This document shows positions 9,075-17,091 of a stretch of 64,000 nucleotides of DNA, one piece after another. The stretch is from Scybalosoma faecavium (GTDB lineage: Bacteria; Bacillota; Clostridia; Christensenellales; Christensenellaceae): assembly GCA_018716135.1 (NCBI GenBank), contig DVKG01000010.1, forward strand, positions 11,817-75,816, given 5' to 3'. Every line of letters starts with the position of its first letter. The first letter of the stretch is position 1. The position numbers and the translations under genes are program-made. The notes under the pieces were generated by a model. The model was given only the letters and a program-made list of their open reading frames with translations, was not told the DNA's origin and did no database searches.

Positions 9075-9389
9075 TTGGATTATGCAGAGTGGTTTCCTCA
9101 ACGAGTGATGGAATTGAGAATGCAGAAGGGCGTTTCTGCGAGAGATATGAGCCTTTCTTTAGGTCAGAGCGAGAGCTACATAAATAAAATAGAAAACAGG
9201 CGAACCATGCCGTCTATGAATGGATTATTTTACATTTGTGATTATTTTGGAATTACACCGGCAGAGTTTTTTGATATCGACTCTATGGCGCCGTCAAAGA
9301 CGTCAGAGCTGACAAATGCAATCAGAAAACTGACTCCGCGGCAGACGGAGCATATAATGCTTATAGTCAAAGATCTCACAGAAAAGTGA
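9075..9389 (+). CDS. XRE family helix-turn-helix regulator
   Basis: A 104-residue DNA-binding protein with a lambda-repressor-like HTH at about residues 8-64: VMELRMQKGVSARDMSLSLGQSESYINKIENRRTMPSMN. The C-terminal 40 residues may mediate dimerisation. The start is TTG, fixed by AGGAGG eight bases upstream; no ATG lies in a suitable place. It has a separate terminator and sits before the large NlpC/P60 gene, which has its own promoter, so control of that gene is possible but unproven. Confidence 0.85.
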   Translation: MDYAEWFPQRVMELRMQKGVSARDMSLSLGQSESYINKIENRRTMPSMNGLFYICDYFGITPAEFFDIDSMAPSKTSELTNAIRKLTPRQTEHIMLIVKDLTEK

Positions 9390-9397
9390 GGTCTTTT
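9370..9397 (+). terminator. Terminator of the XRE gene
   Basis: AGATCTCAC pairs with GTGAGGTCT (one G-T pair) around AGAAAA, followed by T6. It overlaps the last codons of the XRE gene. Confidence 0.8.
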
Positions 9398-9485
9398 TTG
9401 TTTCAAACAAGTGTGAAAGATGTGCAAAACAAATATGATAAATGCATATAAAATGAACAAAGTATGAATAAAGTGGAAACGCAAT

Positions 9486-9506
9486 GTTACAGAATGCATT
9501 TGTAAC
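9486..9506. promoter_or_regulatory. Inverted repeat in the 5' region of the NlpC/P60 gene
   Basis: GTTACA and TGTAAC flank a nine-base centre that contains the palindrome AATGCATT. It lies about 100 bases upstream of the promoter at 9609-9637. It could be an operator for a nearby regulator; this rests only on symmetry. Confidence 0.3.
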
Positions 9507-9608
9507 AACAGTTCATATTTTGTTTACAACAGCTGTTTTTTGCCTTTAAACCGGGAAAAATCGGCGTTCGCATCTGTGGGGTTGAGGGCTGGATAGAGCG
9601 CATGGAGG

Positions 9609-9637
9609 TTCACAAAATTCTCTTTTTGCGGTATAAT
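9609..9637 (+). promoter_or_regulatory. Promoter of the NlpC/P60 gene
   Basis: TTCACA (9609-9614) and TATAAT (9632-9637) are 17 bases apart. Transcription would start near 9644, which rules out the in-frame ATG at 9602 and supports the ATG at 9722 with an 80-base leader. Confidence 0.7.
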
Positions 9638-9721
9638 TTATTCCAGTTAATTCATCAAGGTAGATTCCTTGGGAAATGCAACGTTTACTCAACTCAAATA
9701 AAGGAGGGTTTTGAAGACTTA

Positions 9722-12667
9722 ATGGATAAGAGACCTGAATCTAATAAGAGAGATTACGGCTACGCCGTTGAAGAGAGAAAGATGAGAATCGCGGAGAATA
9801 ATTTTGAAAATTACGATGCTCCGCGTCATGCTGTTATTAAACTGACAATACCTGAAAGAATAGCTCACACTGCGCGAAACGTAGTAGATATAGTGACGGG
9901 CTTTGGTAAAAGATTAATCGCAGGCGTCGCTGCATGCGCTATGGTTGCGGGAATGTCCGTTTCTGTTGCATTCGCAGCAGATAATGATACGACAAATGCA
10001 GCGCAGACAAATCTTGGAATTGTAAGCGAAGCTGATATTCAGAATACATTAGGAACTGATACATCTGCTTCTCCTATTGCAAAGACAGTAGATGCAAAGG
10101 GTGATCTCCCGACGAGCGCTGCGCTCAGCGCATCTTCTTCGGAAGATACGAGCAGCTCTGACAGCCAGAGCAGTGAGTATGTGATACAGCCCGGGACATC
10201 TTCGAAGATGGTTCTCACACTCCAGAAGAGACTCATGTCTCTTGGTTATATGGAAGAGGACGAACCTACAGAGTATTATGGCTCCGCTACAAAGGCGGCG
10301 GTAAAACTCTTCCAGCGTAAGCATGGTCTCGCTGAAGATGGATACGTAGGAGAGCAGACATATAAACTGCTCGTATCTGAGAATGCTCAGAAGTATTCAG
10401 TCGGAGTCGATGAATCGGGCGACGATGTTTACAGCATTCAAAAGAGACTCCAGTCTCTGGGATATATAAATACAGTTACAGGATATTACGGTACTCAGAC
10501 GGAAGAAGCCGTGAAGCTGTTCCAGCAGAAGAACGGAATTACTCAGGATGGAAGCGTAGGCACGGAAACTCGTGAGAAACTCTTTTCCGCCGATGCTCAG
10601 AGTAACTATATAAGCCGCGGCGACAACAACCAGTATGTAGAGAAACTTCAGAAAATGCTCTACAATCTGGGCTACATGACCACAAAGCCTGACGGTCAGT
10701 ACGGAGACGATACTGTAAACGCAGTTAAAAGATTCCAGGAGAAAAACGGCCTGATCGCAGACGGCTGTTTCGGAATGGATACCCTCGAGGCTTTGCAGTC
10801 GGATGACGCTCAGGCAAACGCGCTGATAATAGGCGACAGCGGCGAGACAGTAAAGAAGGTACAGGATCGCCTCGTAGAGCTGGGTTATATGAACAATTCG
10901 ACCGGATATTACGGCGAGGCTACAGCTCAGGCGATTAAAGAGTTCCAGTCTAACAACGGACTGGACAGCGACGGAAAAACAAGCCTTGAGACTGTAAGCG
11001 CTCTGGTTGATGAGAATGCTAAAAAGGCAGATACAACATCTTCCTCCGACAGCAGCTCTGAAACTGTAAAAACAGATGACACAGCGGCAGACAATGAAAA
11101 GAAATCAGACGATACAGCTTCTGATTCTTCCGGCAGCTCTAAGGTTACAAAAGTAGGCCTCGGCGACAGCGGCTCCATAGTAAGAAAAGTTCAGAAGCAG
11201 CTTGTCAAACTGGGCTACATGAAGAACGATACAGGCTACTATGGCGAAGCTACTCAAAGAGCCGTAGAGCAGTTCCAGGCGAACAACGGTCTGACTCAGG
11301 ATGGCGAAGTTGGGCTGAAGACAGCAGAGGCTCTGCTCGACAGCAATGCTAAGAAGGCGTCCTCTTCTTCTGATTCTCAGGAAGAGACAAAAACCGAGAG
11401 CACCAGCAGCAGTACAACAGTTACAAAGGTAGGCCTCGGCGACAGCGGCTCCATAGTAAGAAAAGTTCAGAAGCAGCTTGTCAAACTGGGCTACATGAAG
11501 AATGATACAGGCTACTACGGCGAGGCGACGGCGAGAGCCGTAGAGCAGTTCCAGGCGAACAACGGTCTGACTCAGGATGGCGAAGTAGGAATCAAGACAG
11601 CAAAGGCTCTGCTTGACGATGACGCCAAGGGAGCATCCTCTTCTGAAAAGGAAGCAAGCGAGATAACAAGCTCTTCATCTGATTCTTCCAGCAGCTCTAA
11701 GGTCACAAAGGTAGGCCTCGGCGACAGCGGCTCCATAGTAAGAAAAGTTCAGAAGCAGCTTGTCAAGCTGGGCTACATGAAGAACGATACAGGCTATTTT
11801 GGCGAAGCTACAGAGAGAGCCGTAAAAGCGTTCCAGGCGAACAACGGTCTGACTCAGGACGGTGAAGTTGGGTACAAGACAGCGGCAGCTCTGCTTGACG
11901 ATGACGCTAAGAAGGCGTCCAGCAGCAGTTCTTCCAGCAGCTCCAGCAGCTCATCTTCTTCCAGCAGCAGCTCATCCAGCTCCAGCAGTTCAAAAGTTAC
12001 ATCTGTAGGTAAGGGAGACAGCGGCGATGTTGTAAGAAAGATTCAGAAGTGCCTGGTTAAGCTGGGCTATATGAACAACGCGACCGGTTACTACGGCGAC
12101 GCTACAGAAAGAGCGGTGGAGGAATTCCAGTCCCGCAACGGTTTGAGCCAAACGGGTAAGGTAAATCGTAAGACGGCGGAGGCTCTGCTTGACGATGATG
12201 CTAAGCCGGCTAAGTCTTCCAGCTCCAGCAGCTCATCTTCATCCAGCAGCAGTTCTTCCAGCAGCTCCAGCAGCTCTTCCAGCTCCGGCAGCTATAGCTC
12301 TTCTGTCGAAGGCTTTATCTCCGCAGCTAAATCCAGATTAGGATGCAAGTATGTATTGGGCGCGAAGGGTCCGAATACGTTCGACTGCTCCGGTTTCGTA
12401 TATTGGGCGTTGAACAAAGCCGGCGTGAGCCAGGGCTATATGACTTCTTCCGGCTGGGGTTCGTGCACTAAGTACGAGCGTGAGTATGACTTTAACAGCC
12501 TGAAGCGCGGCGACGTAGTTGTGTTTAGCGGTCATGTAGGCATTTACCTCGGCGGCGGCAGCATGATAGATGCTTCCTCCAGCGAGGGCAAGATACGTAT
12601 ATGCAACAACATTCAGTCCAACAGCTATTGGAAGAGCCACTTCAAGTTTGGCGCTCGAGTTTTTTAA
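9722..12667 (+). CDS. Large secreted cell-wall protein: eight peptidoglycan-binding repeats plus NlpC/P60 peptidase
   Basis: A 981-residue predicted murein hydrolase. Residues 1-65 are charged and cytoplasmic-like, followed by a hydrophobic signal segment (about 66-85) ending AFA. Eight PG_binding_1-type repeats follow, starting at about residues 150, 226, 299, 370, 473, 566, 660 and 760, each with LGYM, TGYYG, AV..FQ and NGL..DG signatures. Linkers are rich in Ser/Thr/Asp, and two are nearly pure serine (about 733-757 and 830-855). The C-terminal NlpC/P60 domain (861-981) has the catalytic cysteine in FDCSGF (near 889) and the histidine in GHVGIY (near 938). The family cleaves peptide cross-links in peptidoglycan. 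The unusually long N-region before the signal is odd. Confidence 0.9.
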   Translation: MDKRPESNKRDYGYAVEERKMRIAENNFENYDAPRHAVIKLTIPERIAHTARNVVDIVTGFGKRLIAGVAACAMVAGMSVSVAFAADNDTTNAAQTNLGIVSEADIQNTLGTDTSASPIAKTVDAKGDLPTSAALSASSSEDTSSSDSQSSEYVIQPGTSSKMVLTLQKRLMSLGYMEEDEPTEYYGSATKAAVKLFQRKHGLAEDGYVGEQTYKLLVSENAQKYSVGVDESGDDVYSIQKRLQSLGYINTVTGYYGTQTEEAVKLFQQKNGITQDGSVGTETREKLFSADAQSNYISRGDNNQYVEKLQKMLYNLGYMTTKPDGQYGDDTVNAVKRFQEKNGLIADGCFGMDTLEALQSDDAQANALIIGDSGETVKKVQDRLVELGYMNNSTGYYGEATAQAIKEFQSNNGLDSDGKTSLETVSALVDENAKKADTTSSSDSSSETVKTDDTAADNEKKSDDTASDSSGSSKVTKVGLGDSGSIVRKVQKQLVKLGYMKNDTGYYGEATQRAVEQFQANNGLTQDGEVGLKTAEALLDSNAKKASSSSDSQEETKTESTSSSTTVTKVGLGDSGSIVRKVQKQLVKLGYMKNDTGYYGEATARAVEQFQANNGLTQDGEVGIKTAKALLDDDAKGASSSEKEASEITSSSSDSSSSSKVTKVGLGDSGSIVRKVQKQLVKLGYMKNDTGYFGEATERAVKAFQANNGLTQDGEVGYKTAAALLDDDAKKASSSSSSSSSSSSSSSSSSSSSSSSSKVTSVGKGDSGDVVRKIQKCLVKLGYMNNATGYYGDATERAVEEFQSRNGLSQTGKVNRKTAEALLDDDAKPAKSSSSSSSSSSSSSSSSSSSSSSSSGSYSSSVEGFISAAKSRLGCKYVLGAKGPNTFDCSGFVYWALNKAGVSQGYMTSSGWGSCTKYEREYDFNSLKRGDVVVFSGHVGIYLGGGSMIDASSSEGKIRICNNIQSNSYWKSHFKFGARVF
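11142..11998 (+). repeat. Three near-identical DNA modules inside the PG-binding protein
   Basis: Copies start at 11153, 11429 and 11711 (spacing 276 and 282 bases) with long identical stretches covering GLGDSGSIVRKVQKQLVKLGYM. A fourth, more diverged copy starts at 12005. This indicates recent in-frame duplication or gene conversion and a region prone to length change. Confidence 0.85.
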
Positions 12668-12696
12668 GAAATTGAATTTTAGCTCATAACTAGAAA

Positions 12697-12725
12697 CGTC
12701 GGGGGATTTTTCCTCGGCGTTTTTT
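12697..12725 (+). terminator. Terminator of the NlpC/P60 gene
   Basis: CGTCGGGG pairs with CCTCGGCG around GATTTTT, followed by T6. The arms are the same as at the gap terminator but in swapped order. Confidence 0.75.
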
Positions 12726-13057
12726 ATGAGCCTGTTTCAAAAAGAGACAGCGTGTTTAAACTTATACGGCATTTCAGATAACATTAAATAATTTTGCATT
12801 CAGAGCTTAGCGATTAAGCATAAAAAACGAGCAGCTTTCACATACATTTCATGCTCACTCCATATCCGTAACACCGCTAACAATTACTATTGTGAAAGAA
12901 CGTATGAGCTTTCATGTTTGTGATTGTATAATAAATTGTCGAAAAAGACATATATTACAGATTTAGTTTGATAAAAAGACGTCCCGGCCGTTTGACAAAA
13001 GCGCTTTGCAGGCAGTGGACGTATGCTGAGATTTATAATAATACAGGAGGAATAACT

Positions 13058-13729
13058 ATGGCACGCATTTTGGTAGTGGATGATGAGGCGGGTATCCGCG
13101 ACGTAATAAAAGAGTATGCAGAATTCGAGGGACATGAGGTTGAAGAAGCGGCAGACGGCATGGCTGCGATAGAGCTGGTCAAAGAAAAAGACTTTGACAT
13201 TGTAATACTTGACATTATGATGCCGCGTCTGGACGGCTTCTCCACCTGCAAAGAAATGCGCAAGATAAAGGATATACCTGTTATCATGCTTTCTGCCAGA
13301 GGAGAAGAATATGACAAACTCTTCGGCTTTGAACTTGGCATAGACGATTATATTGTAAAGCCCTTTAGCCCGAAGGAGCTTATGGCGCGCATTAATGTAG
13401 TTCTCAGCAGAAACAGAGCTGCCAACGCCGCGTCTCAAGATAAGCTCGTGTACGAAGGTCTCGAGATAGATTTTGCGGGAAGAAGCGTTATTGTGGACGG
13501 AGAACATGCGAAGCTCACTCCGAAGGAATACGATCTGCTGTTCTTCCTTGCACGCAATAAAAACATCGCTTTCAGCCGTCAGCAGCTTTTGAGCAAGGTT
13601 TGGGGATATGACTTCTTTGGCGATGACAGAACGGTAGATACTTACGTTAAAATGCTGCGCGCAAATCTTGGACCGTACAGAAAGTGCATAGTTACTCTGC
13701 GCGGGATGGGGTACAAATTTGAAATTTAA
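13058..13729 (+). CDS. OmpR/PhoB-type response regulator
   Basis: A 223-residue two-component regulator. The receiver domain (1-120) has the acidic pair in ILVVDDEAG, the phosphorylation site Asp52 in ILDIMMPRLDG and the conserved lysine in YIVKPFSP. A winged-helix DNA-binding domain follows (about 125-223: LTPKEYDLLFFLARN, WGYDFFGDDRTVDTYVKMLR). AGGAGG seven bases before the ATG at 13058 sets the start, though the frame is open further upstream. It overlaps its kinase gene by 11 bases. About 330 bases of unassigned sequence lie between the preceding terminator and this gene. The location after the wall hydrolase hints at envelope control, which is inference. Confidence 0.93.
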   Translation: MARILVVDDEAGIRDVIKEYAEFEGHEVEEAADGMAAIELVKEKDFDIVILDIMMPRLDGFSTCKEMRKIKDIPVIMLSARGEEYDKLFGFELGIDDYIVKPFSPKELMARINVVLSRNRAANAASQDKLVYEGLEIDFAGRSVIVDGEHAKLTPKEYDLLFFLARNKNIAFSRQQLLSKVWGYDFFGDDRTVDTYVKMLRANLGPYRKCIVTLRGMGYKFEI

Positions 13730-15257
13730 TAAGAACAAGGCAAAGCCCAGGCTGAGAATTCGTCTGGTCAACGACAGCATACGTTTCAAGCTCTGGACTA
13801 GCATGATGCTTTTTGCTGTTGGCGTTTTGCTGGTTTTATGGCTCCTTCAGGTAGTATTTATGAGTGTATACTACCAAAATATGAAAGAATCTGATGTGCG
13901 AGAGTCTGCTCAACGCATAGAACGCAGTTACTCAACCTTGACGGGCAGCTCGCTTGCGGAGTCTTTGACGAAAGTCGGGCAGGATAACAACGTATATTTT
14001 GCTATAACAGAACTTGACGGTACCCTGTTATACATATATGCGCCGTCGGGAACAACGAATCGGAGCGGAATCAACTCGCCGGATCTCAGCTTTGGCAATG
14101 TAAGAGGACAACTTCTCACTGATACTCTGCGCGGCGCTGATGGCGAGATTGAAGAATACGTAAACATGGACAAAGGCGAAGGCAAAATGTTTGTTCTCGG
14201 GAAGATAATACGAGGCAAATCAGGCAAAGAAGTTGTGCTAATAGTTACGTCATTGCTTAGTCCTATAGAAGAGACGCGCAAGGTAATCTCTCAGCAGCTG
14301 AACTTTATGGCCATTGCTATTGTGCTTTTGGCGTTTTTGACATCGGCGAGTATGTCAAGCAAAATCTCTAAGCCTATAGCAAATATAACGAAAGACGCTA
14401 TGCAGCTTTCCAGCGGTGATTTAGAGATAGAATTCAAAGGCGGAAATGTCTATGAAGTGAGACAGCTCGCCAATGCGCTGAATTATGCCACTAAAGGAAT
14501 GAGACAGGCGGAGAAGCTCCGAGCGGAGCTTATAGCTAACGTATCGCACGATCTTAAAACTCCGCTGACAATGATAAAAGCATACGCCGAAATGATCCGC
14601 GACCTTTCCGGAGATAACCCGGAAAAGAGGAACGCGCATTTGGAGATAATAATTAAAGAAACGGATAGACTATCTATGCTGGTGCGCGATCTTCTGGACG
14701 TATCCAGACTTCAGGCGGGCGTTATGGAGCTAAATCGCGAAAAAATGTCCATACCTGAAATGATAAATAATGTAGTTGCGCGGTTTGAAGCGGTTCAAAT
14801 GGATGGTTATCAGTTTATAATAGATTGTAAGCGCGATTATCATGTTTATGCGGATATGCTCAAAATAGAGCAGGTCATGTATAATTTGCTGAGCAATGCT
14901 GTAAACTATACAGGTGAAGACAAAAAGATATTTATAAATGTACGCGAAAAAGAAGACATAATTCGCGTGTCCGTGGAAGACACGGGCGAGGGCGTAAAGC
15001 CTGAGGACATCAACTACATTTGGGACAGATACTACAAAGTGGACAAAGAGCATAAACGCTGCATAGCAGGCACGGGTATAGGTCTTTCTATAGTGAAATC
15101 TGTTCTGGATTTGCACGGATTCAACTTCGGCGTGAACAGCGAACCGGGCCACGGAGCCGAATTCTGGTTTGAAATGAGATATACATTACCTGAAAATGAG
15201 ACGGCTGCGGACGTTGACATGCTGGAAGAAGCGGATGAGGAAGTCTCGGATGAATAA
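13719..15257 (+). CDS. Membrane sensor histidine kinase
   Basis: A 512-residue kinase, partner of the regulator just upstream. Membrane helices lie at about 23-48 and 190-210 and enclose an extracytoplasmic domain of about 140 residues. HAMP, dimerisation and phosphoacceptor domain (NVSHDLKTPLTMIKAYAEMI, His277), and HATPase (NLLSNAVNYTGE, VEDTGEGV, GTGIGLSIVKSVL) follow in order. The start is TTG within the end of the regulator gene, with a GGATGGGG site. The signal is unknown. The last eight bases overlap the next gene, so all three may be one operon. Confidence 0.93.
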   Translation: MKFNKNKAKPRLRIRLVNDSIRFKLWTSMMLFAVGVLLVLWLLQVVFMSVYYQNMKESDVRESAQRIERSYSTLTGSSLAESLTKVGQDNNVYFAITELDGTLLYIYAPSGTTNRSGINSPDLSFGNVRGQLLTDTLRGADGEIEEYVNMDKGEGKMFVLGKIIRGKSGKEVVLIVTSLLSPIEETRKVISQQLNFMAIAIVLLAFLTSASMSSKISKPIANITKDAMQLSSGDLEIEFKGGNVYEVRQLANALNYATKGMRQAEKLRAELIANVSHDLKTPLTMIKAYAEMIRDLSGDNPEKRNAHLEIIIKETDRLSMLVRDLLDVSRLQAGVMELNREKMSIPEMINNVVARFEAVQMDGYQFIIDCKRDYHVYADMLKIEQVMYNLLSNAVNYTGEDKKIFINVREKEDIIRVSVEDTGEGVKPEDINYIWDRYYKVDKEHKRCIAGTGIGLSIVKSVLDLHGFNFGVNSEPGHGAEFWFEMRYTLPENETAADVDMLEEADEEVSDE

Positions 15258-15969
15258 AATCGCATTGGTCACAGGCGGTTCGCGAGGGATAGGCGCGGCG
15301 ATAGCCGACGCTTTATCTGAGGCGGGTTGGTATGTCTGTATCTCATATGAAAAAAATGAGGCCGCAGCCGCCGAGGTGGCGAGGAAGATCGGCGGGAGAG
15401 CGTACAGAGCCGATATGGCGGATAGAGCACAGCTGGAATGGCTTGTACGCTCGATTCGAGATGAAGTAGGAGAAATATCTCTGCTGGTCAACAACGCCGG
15501 TGTGAGCGAATTTGCGTTATTTACAGATATATCAGACAGCAGCTTCGAGCGAATGATGGACGTGAATTTCAAAGGCGCGTTTTTGCTGTCTCAGCTCGTG
15601 CTTCCCGCTATGGTATCGGCGCAAAGCGGCTGTATAATAAATATTTCATCTATGTGGGGGCAGATAGGAGCGTCATGCGAGGTTCATTATTCTGCGTCCA
15701 AGGCCGCGATGATAGGCATGACAAAAGCGCTGGCCAAGGAAGCCGCGCTCTCGGGTGTGCGTGTAAACTGTATTGCCCCCGGGGCGATAGATACCGATAT
15801 GAACTCCGCTCTTTCTCGAGAAGATAAGGCGGCGCTGGCGGATGAAATCCCCATGGGCAGGCTGGGCAGAGCAGAGGAAGTGGCGGCGCTGGCGGTGTTT
15901 CTTGCCGACGAATCTGCCGGGTACATTACAGGGCAGGTCATAGGCGTGAACGGCGGTTTTGTAGTTTAG
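15250..15969 (+). CDS. Short-chain dehydrogenase/reductase, FabG-like
   Basis: A 239-residue NAD(P)-dependent SDR. The nucleotide motif TGGSRGIGAAIA, NNAG, the catalytic YSASK and the C-terminal GYITGQVIGVNGG are typical of 3-oxoacyl-ACP reductases, though the substrate cannot be set from sequence and no fatty-acid genes are near. The ATG at 15250 overlaps the kinase stop by eight bases with GAGGAAG upstream; the longer in-frame start at 15196 would lie deep in the kinase gene. Confidence 0.85.
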   Translation: MNKIALVTGGSRGIGAAIADALSEAGWYVCISYEKNEAAAAEVARKIGGRAYRADMADRAQLEWLVRSIRDEVGEISLLVNNAGVSEFALFTDISDSSFERMMDVNFKGAFLLSQLVLPAMVSAQSGCIINISSMWGQIGASCEVHYSASKAAMIGMTKALAKEAALSGVRVNCIAPGAIDTDMNSALSREDKAALADEIPMGRLGRAEEVAALAVFLADESAGYITGQVIGVNGGFVV

Positions 15970-15972
15970 TAT

Positions 15973-16001
15973 TTGACACAGCTTTTATAGACTGGTAAAA
16001 T
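15973..16001 (+). promoter_or_regulatory. Promoter of mrp
   Basis: TTGACA (15973-15978) and TAAAAT (15996-16001) are 17 bases apart, starting just after the SDR stop. Confidence 0.7.
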
Positions 16002-16064
16002 GTATAACGCTGATAACAGCGCATTAACGATGACATATTTTTATAACACATGAGGAGATAAAAC

Positions 16065-16898
16065 ATGAGCGAAGAATTTGAAGGCTGCACACATGACTGT
16101 GACACATGCGGCGCAGATTGTCATGGTACAAAAAGAGAAGAAATGTTCGAGAAGCTCCGTCCCGGCAGCTCCGTAAAAAAAGTGATCGGCGTAGTCAGCG
16201 GCAAAGGCGGCGTAGGTAAATCTCTCGTTACCTCTCTGCTTGCGGTAGCTCTAAGCAGAAAAGGACTCAAAACAGCAGTTATGGACGCGGATATGACAGG
16301 TCCGTCCATCCCGAGAATATTCGGCGTTACTCAGAAAATACGCAATTCAGAACTGGGTCTGCTTCCGTCTAAGTCCAAGAACGGCGTAGAAATTATGTCT
16401 ATTAACCTGCTGCTGGAAGAGGAAACTGATCCTGTAATATGGAGAGGACCTGTTGTAGCTGAGACGCTGAAGCAATTCTGGACAGAAGTCCGCTGGGAAG
16501 ATATTGACGTAATGCTGATAGATATGCCTCCGGGTACGGGCGACGTTCCGCTGACTGTGTTCCAGTCTTTTCCGCTGGACGGCATAGTAATCGTCGCTTC
16601 TCCGCAGGATTTGGTATCCATGATCGTAGCTAAAGCTGTAAATATGGCTGAGCTTATGGGTATTCCGATCGTCGGCATCGTAGAGAATATGAGCTATCTC
16701 GAATGTCCTGACTGCGGAAAGAAAATTAAAATTTTCGGTGAAAGCAAGGTGGAGGAAACCGCGAAACACTATGGTATACAGGTTATAGACAGCCTGCCCA
16801 TAAACCCCAAATTTGCAGAACTTTGCGATAACGGTGCGATCGAGGACGTCGAGGGCAATCCGCTGGAGAAGGCCGCGGCTACTGTTTATACGCTTTGA
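16065..16898 (+). CDS. mrp: Mrp/NBP35-type P-loop ATPase, Fe-S cluster carrier
   Basis: A 277-residue cytoplasmic ATPase of the Mrp/ApbC family, which holds and delivers Fe-S clusters. The deviant Walker A motif is VSGKGGVGKS, followed by MDADMTGPSIPR, DMPPGTGDVPLT and the C-terminal cluster-binding pair in LECPDCGKK. The short N-terminal segment contains CTHDCDTCGADCHG, an extra Cys-rich patch that resembles the NBP35 N-terminus and might bind a second cluster. GAGGAG precedes the ATG. A function in maturing Fe-S enzymes such as the neighbouring NrdG is plausible. Confidence 0.9.
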   Translation: MSEEFEGCTHDCDTCGADCHGTKREEMFEKLRPGSSVKKVIGVVSGKGGVGKSLVTSLLAVALSRKGLKTAVMDADMTGPSIPRIFGVTQKIRNSELGLLPSKSKNGVEIMSINLLLEEETDPVIWRGPVVAETLKQFWTEVRWEDIDVMLIDMPPGTGDVPLTVFQSFPLDGIVIVASPQDLVSMIVAKAVNMAELMGIPIVGIVENMSYLECPDCGKKIKIFGESKVEETAKHYGIQVIDSLPINPKFAELCDNGAIEDVEGNPLEKAAATVYTL

Positions 16899-16936
16899 TG
16901 CGGTTTTTTATAAATTCAATATTTCCATTTTTGAGC

Positions 16937-16965
16937 TTGACACACAATATATTGTGTAGTAACAT
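16937..16965 (+). promoter_or_regulatory. Promoter of nrdDG
   Basis: TTGACA (16937-16942) and TAACAT (16960-16965) are 17 bases apart, with the NrdR box filling the spacer. The expected start point, near 16972, falls inside the 5' arm of the adjacent terminator. Confidence 0.6.
16942..16957. promoter_or_regulatory. NrdR box
   Basis: ACACAATATATTGTGT is a perfect 16-base palindrome and matches the published NrdR consensus (acaCwAtATaTwGtgt) at every position. It occupies the promoter spacer of nrdD, as expected for repression by NrdR-nucleotide. NrdR sites usually come in pairs, but I do not see a second copy at the usual distance. Confidence 0.85.
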
Positions 16966-16997
16966 AAAACCGGACGCAAAATCTAGCGTCCGGTTTT
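16966..16997. terminator. Terminator after mrp, overlapping the nrd start point
   Basis: AAAACCGGACGC and GCGTCCGGTTTT form a perfect 12-base stem with an eight-base loop. It would end mrp read-through. Confidence 0.7.
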
Positions 16998-17091
16998 GCG
17001 GTTTTATGCCGTAAACAGAGATTGAATATAGATATCAGGGTTTATATTAACTGTAGAAACTAAAGAAAGACAGAGGAGGACGAGGAACGAG

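Noticed and set aside
9540..9720. c-di-AMP (ydaO) riboswitch before the NlpC/P60 gene
   Set aside because: Such riboswitches often precede wall hydrolases, but the conserved GGGGTGAA and flanking core are absent, and a good promoter lies within the stretch.
11919..12288. CRISPR-like or microsatellite array
   Set aside because: The repeated AGC/TCC-type codons are in-frame serine linkers in the wall protein; there are no regular spacers.
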